DNA of 32,238 nucleotides from Halomonas elongata (GTDB lineage Bacteria > Pseudomonadota > Gammaproteobacteria > Pseudomonadales > Halomonadaceae), in NCBI RefSeq assembly GCF_029081005.1, contig NZ_JAJQTQ010000038.1:1-32238 (forward strand), in the 5' to 3' direction. How positions within the stretch are numbered: the first letter of the stretch is position 1; the number at the start of each line of letters is the position of its first letter. A model generated the notes under the pieces. The model was given only the letters and a program-made list of their open reading frames with translations, made no database searches and was not told the origin of the DNA. Positions 16,607 to 23,838 of this stretch are shown here, in pieces. Position numbers and translations under genes: made by a program.

Positions 16607-17515
16607 TTAGCCTTTAGGCTTGGGTGGCGTCTTGCGTTTCGGTGCCGAGCTTTTTTCCAGGTGATCGATGATCTGTCCGGCGATGTCCTTGCCGGTGGCG
16701 GTTTCGATGCCGCGTAGTCCCGGCGATGAATTGACCTCCATGATCACCGGCCCGTGGTTGGAACGCAGGAGGTCGACGCCGGCCACTTTCAGGCCCATAG
16801 CCTTGGCGGCGCGTATCGCCGTCGAGCGTTCCTCGGGCGTGATGCGGATGACGCTCGCGCTGCCGCCGCGGTGCAGGTTGGAGCGGAATTCGCCATCGAC
16901 GGCCTGGCGTTTCATGGCGGCCACGACCTTGTCACCGATGACCAGGCAGCGGATGTCGGCGCCCTTGGCCTCCTTGATGTATTCCTGAACCATGATATTG
17001 GCCTTCATGCCCATGAAGGCCTGGATCACCGACTCGGCAGCCTGGTTGGTCTCGGCCAGCACCACGCCGATCCCCTGGGTGCCCTCCAGCAACTTGATGA
17101 CCAGGGGGGCGCCGCGGACCATGGTGATCAGGTCCGGAATATCGTCGGGCGAGTGAGCGAAACCGGTCACCGGCAGGCCGATGCCCTTGCGCGAGAGTAG
17201 CTGCAGTGAACGCAGCTTGTCCCGCGAGCGGGTGATCGAGACGCTGTCGTTGAGCACCTGGGTTCCCATCATCTCGAACTGACGCAGCACCGCGCAGCCG
17301 TAGAAGGTGATGGAGGCACCGATACGGGGGATCACGGCGTCGAAGGGCTCGAGTTCCTGCCCCTTGTAATGGATGGATGGATGATGGGAAGCAATGCTCA
17401 TGTAGCATCGCAGGGTGTCGACGACCCGGGCGCTATGGCCGCGAGCCTCGGCGGCCTCCATCAGCCGGCGCGTGGAGTAGAGGTTGCGGTTGCGTGACAG
17501 CAGCGCGATGTGCAT
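16607..17515 (-). CDS. rimK: Ribosomal protein S6--L-glutamate ligase RimK
   Basis: This 302-residue ATP-grasp ligase adds glutamate residues to the C-terminus of ribosomal protein S6. It aligns along its length with E. coli RimK (300 residues): YSTRRLMEAAEARGH, SIHYKGQELEPFDAVIPRIG, ITFYGCAVLRQFEMMG, and the ATP-grasp blocks APLVIKLLEGTQGIGVVL, VQEYIKEAKGADIRCLV and VIMEVNSSPGL. The frame is open 18 codons further upstream, but the ATG at 17515 matches the family and has CGGAG nine bases before it. It is the third gene of a DUF3549-rimB-rimK run. The C-terminal tail is rich in Lys and Pro. Confidence 0.96.
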   Translation of the reverse strand: MHIALLSRNRNLYSTRRLMEAAEARGHSARVVDTLRCYMSIASHHPSIHYKGQELEPFDAVIPRIGASITFYGCAVLRQFEMMGTQVLNDSVSITRSRDKLRSLQLLSRKGIGLPVTGFAHSPDDIPDLITMVRGAPLVIKLLEGTQGIGVVLAETNQAAESVIQAFMGMKANIMVQEYIKEAKGADIRCLVIGDKVVAAMKRQAVDGEFRSNLHRGGSASVIRITPEERSTAIRAAKAMGLKVAGVDLLRSNHGPVIMEVNSSPGLRGIETATGKDIAGQIIDHLEKSSAPKRKTPPKPKG

Positions 17516-17555
17516 GACGGATTCTCCGTTGACAGGGTCGGAGAGAGGGTGAGCC

Positions 17556-17993
17556 TCAGGGCTCACCATGCAGAAAACCGGCGCCGGGTGCCACCAGTAG
17601 CCGGCGGAGGGCGCGGCGGCCCAGCAGCATGGGGTGGCGCATGTCGCGTCGGTCGGTAAGGGTCAGTTCGACCGGAAACTCCAGTTCGCCCAGTTGCATG
17701 GACGTGCGGATGACGTAACGCCACTCGGCCTGGCCGTTGGAGCTGGTGACCCGGCGCCGATCATGGAGTGGCAGGCACTGCTCGTGGGCCGGGCTGGCCG
17801 GGCCGCCACCGCGTGTGGTGAACCGCACCCAGGGATGGCCGTCATGCTCGAAGGTCTCGATGTCCTCGGCGTGGAGCGCCGACGTGCGGGCGCCGGTGTC
17901 GGCCTTGGCACACAGCGTCAGGTTCAACGCTGGCAGGGTGACCATCTCGCGGCGGCCGATGATCGCCTTGGCCTGATAGGGGAGCTCCTTCAT
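17556..17993 (-). CDS. rimB: RimB-like retropepsin-type protease (RimK-associated)
   Basis: This 145-residue protein carries the aspartic-protease motif KADTGARTSALHA (residues 30-42, catalytic Asp in DTGA) and an HPMLLGR block near the end, as in the ATP-dependent zinc protease/RimB family found beside rimK in pseudomonads. There, RimB is reported to trim or balance RimK-added glutamates on S6. The gene precedes rimK by 40 bp and follows the DUF3549 gene by 22 bp, all on the minus strand. A single retropepsin domain implies it works as a dimer. AGGAGG lies 11 bases upstream of the ATG, at the long end of useful spacing. Confidence 0.85.
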   Translation of the reverse strand: MKELPYQAKAIIGRREMVTLPALNLTLCAKADTGARTSALHAEDIETFEHDGHPWVRFTTRGGGPASPAHEQCLPLHDRRRVTSSNGQAEWRYVIRTSMQLGELEFPVELTLTDRRDMRHPMLLGRRALRRLLVAPGAGFLHGEP

Positions 17994-18015
17994 GGCGCTT
18001 GGTGCCTCCTGTGGG

Positions 18016-19041
18016 TCAACGGGATAGGCCGGCCAGACGGCGACCGATGGCGGATGTCGGCTCGGCTTCGCGTAGCGTCATCAGCACGGGCAGACGCAGG
18101 CGAGGGATCAACGCCAGGTCGCGTGCCACGGCGGTGAAGTCGGCCCGGGGCTCGTCCGCCAGGCGGGTCAGAAAGCGCGGGAGTCGCTCTCCATCCTCCA
18201 GATGACGCCATCCCCGGCCTGCCATGGCGGCCAATAGATCGGGACCGCAAGCTGTCTCGTCGGCAAGCAGGGCGTCGTACCAGTCACCGGCTCGCGTCCC
18301 ATCGGCACCACTGATGGCGCGCACGCAGGCACAGAAGTGTTCGATGTCGCCAGCCTCGGCGGCCCGCTCGCCGCGTCGTCGAAGCGCGTCGGCGAGGGTA
18401 TCACCAATGCTGACATGTTCCAGACAGTAACACAGCGATACCAGGACCTCATCGGGCAGCGCCGCGAGTGTATCGGCCAGTCGATGCTGCTGGGCGGCGT
18501 CCATGCGCGACACGAAATCGGCCAGGCCCTGAAAGCCGAGAGCCCGCCAGTCGAGCGCCTGCTGCCCCTCCAGATAGGCTTCCACCGGTTCCAGATGCTG
18601 GCTTGCCGGTCGGTCGAGATCGTGGCTCGCCCGGGCATGCAGCATGGCCTGGAAGGTCGTCGAGGGCGTGAAGGCGAGGGGATTGTCCTTCATCAGGTTG
18701 TCGATCTCGCCGCTTTCCTCACGACCGAGTCCCTGGACATTGCGCCCCAGGGTTTCCAGCAGGCGTTGCAGGAAGGCGTCCCGGGGGGCCGGGTCGAGCG
18801 TCCCCTGTTCATCCAGGGGCAGGGCCAGGAACCAGATGAGCAGATCGTCGAGATCCCCCAGCCGGAACACCATGGCCAGCCTGGCCTGCCCCTGCCAGGG
18901 GGCAGGCCAGGGGCGGTCGTCGTGTTCCAGGTCGCGCAAGGCGTCGAGCGCGCAAGGTTCGACACGACGGCCAAGATGATAGAGCCTCACCTCGGCGCCG
19001 GTTCGGACGAAGAAGTCATGTAGGCTGTCGATCGATTGCAT
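18016..19041 (-). CDS. DUF3549 family protein
   Basis: This 341-residue cytoplasmic protein is recognised as the DUF3549 family of gammaproteobacteria. The N-terminal block (SLHDFFVRTGAEVRLYHLGRR) and the IWFLALPLDEQGTLDPAPRDAFLQRLLE segment are typical. The function is unknown. It is mostly helical, with no signal peptide or membrane helix. The frame extends upstream to a GTG at 19068, but the ATG at 19041 has AGGGGG six bases upstream and matches the family. It is the first gene of a minus-strand run with rimB (22 bp away) and rimK, which suggests, without proving, a link to ribosome modification. Confidence 0.85.
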   Translation of the reverse strand: MQSIDSLHDFFVRTGAEVRLYHLGRRVEPCALDALRDLEHDDRPWPAPWQGQARLAMVFRLGDLDDLLIWFLALPLDEQGTLDPAPRDAFLQRLLETLGRNVQGLGREESGEIDNLMKDNPLAFTPSTTFQAMLHARASHDLDRPASQHLEPVEAYLEGQQALDWRALGFQGLADFVSRMDAAQQHRLADTLAALPDEVLVSLCYCLEHVSIGDTLADALRRRGERAAEAGDIEHFCACVRAISGADGTRAGDWYDALLADETACGPDLLAAMAGRGWRHLEDGERLPRFLTRLADEPRADFTAVARDLALIPRLRLPVLMTLREAEPTSAIGRRLAGLSR

Positions 19042-19374
19042 GCAGTCCCCCTGGCTCGAAGCGTGCACTTTACCTCGACACCTGGATCCTGTCAGCCAAC
19101 GCTGTATCGAGAGACCGGGAATTGATCATTCATTGAGCAATGGCTCGTAAAGCCCATGAGGCCTTGGCAGGCGCGACCTGTTCAGTGGTTATCCACAGGG
19201 ACGTTCAGGTCTTCTGTGCATGACATGACTGTGTCACGGAGCTATGACAGGCATAATCAACGGCTATTGGCCGCCGTGAGGGATTTTTCCTAAGGTTTGT
19301 GTCAAAATGGAATATAGAAAAAGGTTTCTTATTCCTCAACTCTCTTTGTGGCGTGTAATGACAGGAGGCTCATC
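19042..19374. other. Divergent intergenic region between DUF3549 and the cystine-type ABC operon
   Basis: This 333-bp stretch must hold two outward promoters. I see no gene. Short symmetric elements include CATTGAGCAATG (19131-19142) and TGACATGACTGTGTCA (19224-19239, 5-bp arms). AT-rich DNA at 19286-19340 is the likely promoter zone for the ABC operon, but no hexamer pair with good spacing could be assigned. Confidence 0.5.
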
Positions 19375-20151
19375 ATGTTGCGTTTCCCAGGCTTGGTACG
19401 AAGCATCGCCCTGACCCTGATTCCCGTTGGTGCCATCGCTTTCGCCGGCACTGCCCAGGCGGAGGACGAACCGCTCAGGGTCGGCATGTCCGGTGGCTAC
19501 TTCCCGTTCACCTTCGTCGAACAGGATACCCTCAAGGGATTCGAGGTCGATGTGATGGAGGCCGTGGCCGACGAGATGGGGACTGAGGTGTCGTTCGAGA
19601 CCGCCAACTTCTCGGGGCTCTTCGGCATGCTCGAGTCCGGCCGCATCGATACCATCGCCAATCAGATCACCATCACCGAGGAGCGTCAGGCCAAGTACGT
19701 CTTCACCGAACCCTATGTCTATGACGGTGCTCAGGTCGTGGTCAAGGAGGGCAACGAAGTCATCTCTGGTGTCGAGGATCTGCGTGGCAAGAGCGTGGCA
19801 GTGAACCTGGGCTCCAACTACGAAGAACTGCTGCGTGAACTGCCTTATGCCGACGAGATCGACATTCGTACCTACGAGAGCAACATCGAGCAGGATACCG
19901 CCCTGGGCCGTGTCGATGCCTTCGTCATGGACCGGGTAAGTGCCAGCCAGGTGATCAAGGAGAAGCCGTTGCCGCTCGAACTGGCCGGCAAGCCTTTCTC
20001 GGAGATCCGCAATGCGTTGCCGTTCCGTGATACCGAGGATGGACGCGCGCTGCGCGACCGGGTCGGGCAGGCGCTTGCCGCGTTACGTGAAGACGGCACC
20101 CTGACGGACATTTCCGAGCGCTGGTTCGGCGCCGATATCACGCGTCCCTGA
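19375..20151 (+). CDS. Amino-acid ABC transporter, substrate-binding protein (cystine type)
   Basis: This 258-residue periplasmic family 3 binding protein has a signal peptide cleaved after about residue 29 (GTAQA). It resembles E. coli TcyJ (FliY), the cystine-binding protein: RVGMSGGYFPFTFVEQDTLKGFEVDVMEA in outline, ESGRIDTIANQITITEERQAKY, VAVNLGSNYEE, GRVDAFVMDR and SERWFGADIT. Cystine is therefore the best guess, though other polar amino acids are possible. The ATG at 19375 has AGGAGG six bases upstream; an upstream GTG at 19348 is less likely. It heads a three-gene operon with permease and ATPase genes immediately downstream. Confidence 0.9.
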   Translation: MLRFPGLVRSIALTLIPVGAIAFAGTAQAEDEPLRVGMSGGYFPFTFVEQDTLKGFEVDVMEAVADEMGTEVSFETANFSGLFGMLESGRIDTIANQITITEERQAKYVFTEPYVYDGAQVVVKEGNEVISGVEDLRGKSVAVNLGSNYEELLRELPYADEIDIRTYESNIEQDTALGRVDAFVMDRVSASQVIKEKPLPLELAGKPFSEIRNALPFRDTEDGRALRDRVGQALAALREDGTLTDISERWFGADITRP

Positions 20152-20169
20152 TCCGGCGTCGCACCCGTT

Positions 20170-20844
20170 ATGAGCGTTCTCGATTTCGACTATATGCTGG
20201 GGCTGGTGCCCATCCTGTTGAGCTATCTACCGCTGACCCTCGAGATGGCGGCGGCCGGGATGGTTCTGGCCCTGGCGCTGGCCTGTGGACTGGCGGTGAT
20301 CCGGGTACTGAAGATTCCGGGGTTGAACGCGGCGACCATGCTGTTCATCTCCTTCTTCCGCGGTACCCCGTTGCTGGTGCAGCTCTTCCTGTTCTATTAC
20401 GGCCTGCCCCAGCTGCTGGATTTCCTGACCCAGATCAATGGCATCACCGCCACCATCATGGGGTTGACGCTGCATTTTTCCGCCTATATGGCGGAATCGA
20501 TCCGCGCCGCCATCGTCGGCGTCGATCGCAGCCAGACCGAGGCCGCGCTGTCCATCGGCATGACCAATGGCCAACTGATGCGGCGCATCGTGCTGCCTCA
20601 GGCGACTCGGGTGGCGGTACCCACCCTGATGAACTACTTCATCGACATGATCAAGGCCACTTCGCTGGCCTTCACCCTGGGGGTTACCGAACTGATGGGG
20701 GCGACCCAGAAGGAGGCGGCCGGCAGCTTCCTGTATTTCGAGGCCTTCGTCACCGTGGCGGTGATCTACTGGATCATCGTCGAGTTGCTGGCCTGGGGCC
20801 AGCGCCGGTTGGAGACGCGGCTCAACAAGGCGTATCGCAGATGA
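20170..20844 (+). CDS. Amino-acid ABC transporter, permease (TcyL/YecS type)
   Basis: This 224-residue inner-membrane permease belongs to the His/Glu/Gln/Arg/cystine class. The signature ISFFRGTPLLVQLFLFYYGLP and the ATPase-contact loop EAALSIGMTNGQLMRRIVLPQA are clear. About five membrane helices are seen. The start lies 18 bp after the binding-protein gene, and the stop overlaps the ATPase start by four bases. It likely works as a homodimer, since the operon contains only one permease gene. Confidence 0.92.
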   Translation: MSVLDFDYMLGLVPILLSYLPLTLEMAAAGMVLALALACGLAVIRVLKIPGLNAATMLFISFFRGTPLLVQLFLFYYGLPQLLDFLTQINGITATIMGLTLHFSAYMAESIRAAIVGVDRSQTEAALSIGMTNGQLMRRIVLPQATRVAVPTLMNYFIDMIKATSLAFTLGVTELMGATQKEAAGSFLYFEAFVTVAVIYWIIVELLAWGQRRLETRLNKAYRR

Positions 20845-21599
20845 TCAAGATAGCCAATCTGGTCAAGCGCTTCGGCGGCACGCCAGTGCTCGACAACATC
20901 GATCTCGCCATCGAGCGAGGCGAGATCATCGTGGTGATCGGCCCGTCGGGTACCGGCAAGTCGACCCTGCTGCGCTGCCTGAACTTCCTCGAGCGGCCAG
21001 ATGCCGGTCAGTTGACGCTGGGGAATCTGGAAATCGACGTCACCCGCGCCAGTCGGGCCGACATTCTGTCGGCGCGTCGGCGCACGGCCTTCGTCTTCCA
21101 GAACTATGCGCTGTTCGCCAACAAGACGGCACTGGAGAACATCGCCGAGGGGTTGATCGTGGTCAACCGCTGGTCGAAGGAGAAGGCGCACGCACGGGCC
21201 AGGGAGATCCTCGAGCGCATCGGGCTGGCCGACAAGGCGGATGCCTATCCGGCCTCGCTCTCCGGCGGGCAGCAGCAGCGTGTGGGGATCGGTCGTGCCA
21301 TGGCGGCGCAGGCCGAGATCATCCTCTTCGACGAGCCGACGTCATCGCTAGACCCGGAGTGGGTCGAGGAGGTACTGGCCCTGATGAAGCAGTTGGCCGC
21401 CGAGCGTCAGACCATGCTGGTGGTGACCCATGAAATGGGGTTTGCCCGGGATGTCGCCGACAGGGTGGTGTTCATGGAAGGTGGTCATATCGTCGAACAA
21501 GGCCCTCCTTCAAGGCTGTTCAATGCTCCCGAGGATCCCCGTACCCGGGATTTCCTGCGCAAGGTGCTGGCCGGGCAGCCGACGCCCCAGGCATTCTGA
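20841..21599 (+). CDS. Amino-acid ABC transporter, ATP-binding protein (TcyN/GlnQ type)
   Basis: This 252-residue ATPase has Walker A GPSGTGKST (about residues 34-42), signature LSGGQQQR, Walker B IILFDEPTSSLDPE and the switch histidine in VVTHEMGFA. Its close relation to polar amino-acid ATPases fits the neighbouring binding protein and permease. The ATG overlaps the permease stop. The C-terminal end RTRDFLRKVL is typical. No terminator was identified in the 67 bp before yqcC, so read-through is possible. Confidence 0.94.
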   Translation: MIKIANLVKRFGGTPVLDNIDLAIERGEIIVVIGPSGTGKSTLLRCLNFLERPDAGQLTLGNLEIDVTRASRADILSARRRTAFVFQNYALFANKTALENIAEGLIVVNRWSKEKAHARAREILERIGLADKADAYPASLSGGQQQRVGIGRAMAAQAEIILFDEPTSSLDPEWVEEVLALMKQLAAERQTMLVVTHEMGFARDVADRVVFMEGGHIVEQGPPSRLFNAPEDPRTRDFLRKVLAGQPTPQAF

Positions 21600-21666
21600 G
21601 CGCGGGGTGGTCCGAGGCGGCCAGTCACGGGATAATGACGCCATTGATCGACTGGAGGGATAACCC

Positions 21667-21999
21667 ATGACCGTTCACGAGGAACTCGACACCGCGCTGC
21701 GCGAGCTCGAGTCCACCATGAGGGCCGCCAACCTGTGGCGCGTGGAGCCTCCCGAGCCGGCGGCCTTCAACAGTTCTCAGCCATTCTGCATCGATACCAT
21801 GAGCCTGCCGCAATGGCTGCGTTTCGTGTTCATCGCCCGGCTCGACACCCTGGTCGAGGCGGAAAGCCCCATGCCCGCAAGCTGTGACGTGGCCCCGGCG
21901 GTGGAGGCGTACCTGGCTCAGGAAGGCGCGCGCAACAGCGATCGCATCCTGATGGGGAAGGCCGTCGAGCGCATCGATACCCTCGTCACCGAGAATTGA
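21667..21999 (+). CDS. yqcC: YqcC family protein (DUF446)
   Basis: This 110-residue protein aligns with E. coli YqcC: LRELESTMRAANLWR, FNSSQPFCIDTMSLPQWLRFVFIARL and VAPAVEAYL correspond to its conserved blocks. The function is unknown; in enterobacteria it neighbours the tRNA pseudouridine synthase gene truC, which is not present here. No signal peptide is seen. GGAGGGA lies six bases before the ATG. The next gene starts eight bp after or overlaps the stop, depending on its start codon, so they are co-expressed. Confidence 0.88.
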   Translation: MTVHEELDTALRELESTMRAANLWRVEPPEPAAFNSSQPFCIDTMSLPQWLRFVFIARLDTLVEAESPMPASCDVAPAVEAYLAQEGARNSDRILMGKAVERIDTLVTEN

Positions 22000-22004
22000 G
22001 CGCC

Positions 22005-22505
22005 ATGCCGTATTACTTTGCCTATGGCAGCAACATGAACCCGGCGCGTGTCGAGGCGCGTATCGGCGACACTCGACGTGCCTTGTCGGGTGTGCTGGTC
22101 GATCACGTACTGCGATTCGACAAGGCATCGAAGGTGCCCGGTATCAGCCACGCCAACGTGGCCCCTCGCAAGGGGGCGCGTGTCGAAGGGGCGCTCTTCG
22201 AGCTGATGTCTCCCGACCAGATCCATGACATGGATCCTTTCGAAGGGCACCCTGACGATTATCGCCGGCATCGTCTGCCCATCGAGACCGCCGAAGGCGT
22301 TATCGAGGCCTGGGTGTACATCGCCACGCCGGGAACCACCGCCGACGCATTGCGTCCTGCCCGCGAGTATCTCGAGCACCTGTTGTGTGGCCAGGTGTTC
22401 CTCTCCGCCGAGTACCATGCCCGGCTGACCGAGGTTCCGGCGGTTGCAGGTCTGGATGAAGAGTCCCTCGCCGCTCTCGGGTTGTCGCGCTATCACCCTC
22501 GCTGA
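22005..22505 (+). CDS. Gamma-glutamylcyclotransferase-like protein
   Basis: This 166-residue protein has the GGCT fold. The nucleotide-like phosphate/carboxylate-binding loop YFAYGSNMN is at residues 4-12, and the likely catalytic acid is Glu80 in MDPFEGHPDDYRR. Family members release 5-oxoproline from gamma-glutamyl amino acids or other gamma-glutamylamines; which of these applies is unknown. A TTG at 21996 in the same frame overlaps the yqcC stop and could add three residues. The ATG is preferred because translation then begins directly before the conserved loop. It is followed by a strong terminator. Confidence 0.85.
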   Translation: MPYYFAYGSNMNPARVEARIGDTRRALSGVLVDHVLRFDKASKVPGISHANVAPRKGARVEGALFELMSPDQIHDMDPFEGHPDDYRRHRLPIETAEGVIEAWVYIATPGTTADALRPAREYLEHLLCGQVFLSAEYHARLTEVPAVAGLDEESLAALGLSRYHPR

Positions 22506-22532
22506 AGAGCCACCAAGGGTGGCGCTGAAATG

Positions 22533-22560
22533 ACGAGGCCCTCCAGGTGGAGGGCCTCGT
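22533..22560 (+). terminator. Terminator after the gamma-glutamylcyclotransferase-like gene
   Basis: ACGAGGCCCTCC (22533-22544) pairs perfectly with GGAGGGCCTCGT (22549-22560) around AGGT. A short T-containing run (TTGGTTC) follows on the plus strand. Confidence 0.8.
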
Positions 22561-22580
22561 TGGTTCGGGCACAGGCAAAG

Positions 22581-22605
22581 CGACGCCGGGCATGGCCCGG
22601 CGTCG
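22581..22605 (-). terminator. Terminator after the OmpW-like gene
   Basis: CGACGCCGGG (22581-22590) and CCCGGCGTCG (22596-22605) form a 10-bp stem with a 5-base loop. It lies 20 bp past the stop of the minus-strand OmpW-like gene; CTTTGCC follows in that direction. Confidence 0.7.
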
Positions 22606-22625
22606 TGGTCTGGTGATAATGGCGC

Positions 22626-23219
22626 TTAGAAGCGGTAGGTCAGGCCGCCACCGATGGTGAGCGGGTCGAGCTCGACGTTGCCGACCTGCTGACCCTGCAT
22701 GTCCACGTCGCTATCCACATCGGCATAATTGGCGAAGGCACCGACCATTAGATGGTCGGTCAGAGCCAGATCCACGCCCACCTGGCCGGCGGCACCGTAG
22801 GAGTGGTCGAGGTCCATGCCGCTCACCGACTCATTGGAGAAGTGGGTGTAGTTGAGGCCGACACCCGCGTAGGGCTGGACCCGCGAGTCCGTTCCGCCTA
22901 GCGGATAGTAGTTGGCCATCAGGTTGACCGGGGTGCGATCGAAACTGCCGCCGGTCATATCATGCTCGACGGCTTCGGTGCCGTTGAGTTCGATGCCCAG
23001 CTTGTCGGTGAACAGGTAACCGAGGCCATAGGCGATGCCCTGTTCATCGGAAACGTTGATGTCCTGGTTGGCGATTTCGCCGTTGTCGCTCTTCACGTCG
23101 GACTTGGAGTAGCCGCCGCGTACATAGATGTCGCCTGCCTGGTAGGCCATGGCAGCCTGAGCAGCGAAGAGGCTGGCGGCGGCGAGGGCGGTGGCGGAAA
23201 TCAGTCGAGTCGCTTTCAT
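22626..23219 (-). CDS. OmpW-family outer-membrane beta-barrel protein
   Basis: This 197-residue protein has a signal peptide of about 25 residues (cleavage after AMA) and a mature part of alternating polar and hydrophobic residues, typical of an eight-stranded barrel. It opens with AGDIYVRGGYSK and ends with LTIGGGLTYRF, whose final Phe is the outer-membrane insertion signal. The central PVNLMANYYPLG...VQPYAGVGLNYTHF pattern matches OmpW. It may allow small hydrophobic molecules across the outer membrane; OmpW homologues often change with salinity. GGGAGG lies before the ATG. A second run of codons upstream is not part of the gene. Confidence 0.88.
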   Translation of the reverse strand: MKATRLISATALAAASLFAAQAAMAYQAGDIYVRGGYSKSDVKSDNGEIANQDINVSDEQGIAYGLGYLFTDKLGIELNGTEAVEHDMTGGSFDRTPVNLMANYYPLGGTDSRVQPYAGVGLNYTHFSNESVSGMDLDHSYGAAGQVGVDLALTDHLMVGAFANYADVDSDVDMQGQQVGNVELDPLTIGGGLTYRF

Positions 23220-23294
23220 GGGGAGTCCTCCCTGTGGTGTTTCGGATGCTGACGCTGGCAAGTCCCATTGCGTCATTCACATCGTTCAAGGAGG

Positions 23295-23300
23295 ATTATA
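23295..23300 (-). promoter_or_regulatory. Probable -10 element of the OmpW-like gene
   Basis: A perfect TATAAT reads on the minus strand, about 75 bases upstream of the start codon. No good -35 is found at 16-18 bp. Overlapping DNA at 23302-23314 holds the small inverted repeat GAAAC/GTTTC, which could bind an activator replacing the -35. Confidence 0.45.
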
Positions 23301-23412
23301 GGAAACAGTGTTTCTAAACGTCTTGTAAAAAAATTCTATGGTGTCGATCGCAATATATGGGGCGAATCAATGGAACTTTTTGCTACTGACAGCAATAAGC
23401 GACATTTCTTGT

Positions 23413-23430
23413 ACAATGTTTGCACATTGT
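23413..23430. promoter_or_regulatory. 18-bp inverted repeat upstream of the 97-codon membrane gene
   Basis: ACAATGT (23413-23419) and ACATTGT (23424-23430) are perfect reverse complements with a 4-base spacer. The repeat contains a TACAAT -10-like hexamer (23412-23417) and ends 60 bp before the start codon. The size and position suit a repressor operator. No cognate regulator can be named. Confidence 0.45.
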
Positions 23431-23489
23431 TCGCCAACTGGCCAGGAATCGTCTTCACTGAAAGCGTGATCTCGGTAGTGGAGGCGACC

Positions 23490-23783
23490 ATGACGGATCG
23501 GCCCCTGATTTCTCGAAGGCACCTCGATACCGGCGCGCTGTTATTGGCGGCCGGTCTTTCGGCCTGGTTGCTGTGGCGTCCCGAATTGATACAGGGGCTG
23601 CCGTTCGGTCTGCGGCTCCCCCTGGTGGCCCTGGGGGTCTGGGCCCTGGGGACAACGTTCGCGCGTCCACTGGCCGAGGAAGGGGAGATGGGCCGGCTGG
23701 AGAAGCTGGTCAATGGTCCCTGGAGTCAGGGAGCCCTGTGGGGGTTTGCCCTGGTGCTGATCGGGCGTGCATGGCTGATCTGA
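23490..23783 (+). CDS. Small inner-membrane protein, 97 residues
   Basis: I do not recognise a family. The protein has two or three hydrophobic segments (ALLLAAGLSAWLL, LPLVALGVWALGTTFA and GALWGFALVLIGRAWLI), so it should lie in the inner membrane. GGAGG lies five bases before the ATG at 23490. The frame is open upstream to about 23268, but that part is AT-rich and unlike coding sequence. It is convergent to putP with a shared terminator between them. An inverted repeat at 23413-23430 may control it. Confidence 0.75.
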   Translation: MTDRPLISRRHLDTGALLLAAGLSAWLLWRPELIQGLPFGLRLPLVALGVWALGTTFARPLAEEGEMGRLEKLVNGPWSQGALWGFALVLIGRAWLI

Positions 23784-23792
23784 CGGGCAGCA

Positions 23793-23816
23793 AAAGGGCT
23801 CCCGCAGGAGCCCTTT
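23793..23816. terminator. Bidirectional terminator between the small membrane gene and putP
   Basis: AAAGGGCTCC (23793-23802) pairs with GGAGCCCTTT (23807-23816) around CGCA, with A/T-rich ends on both sides. It lies between the convergent stops of the 97-codon gene and putP. Confidence 0.85.
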
Positions 23817-23838
23817 CACTACTTTGAGTTGCGCGCTC

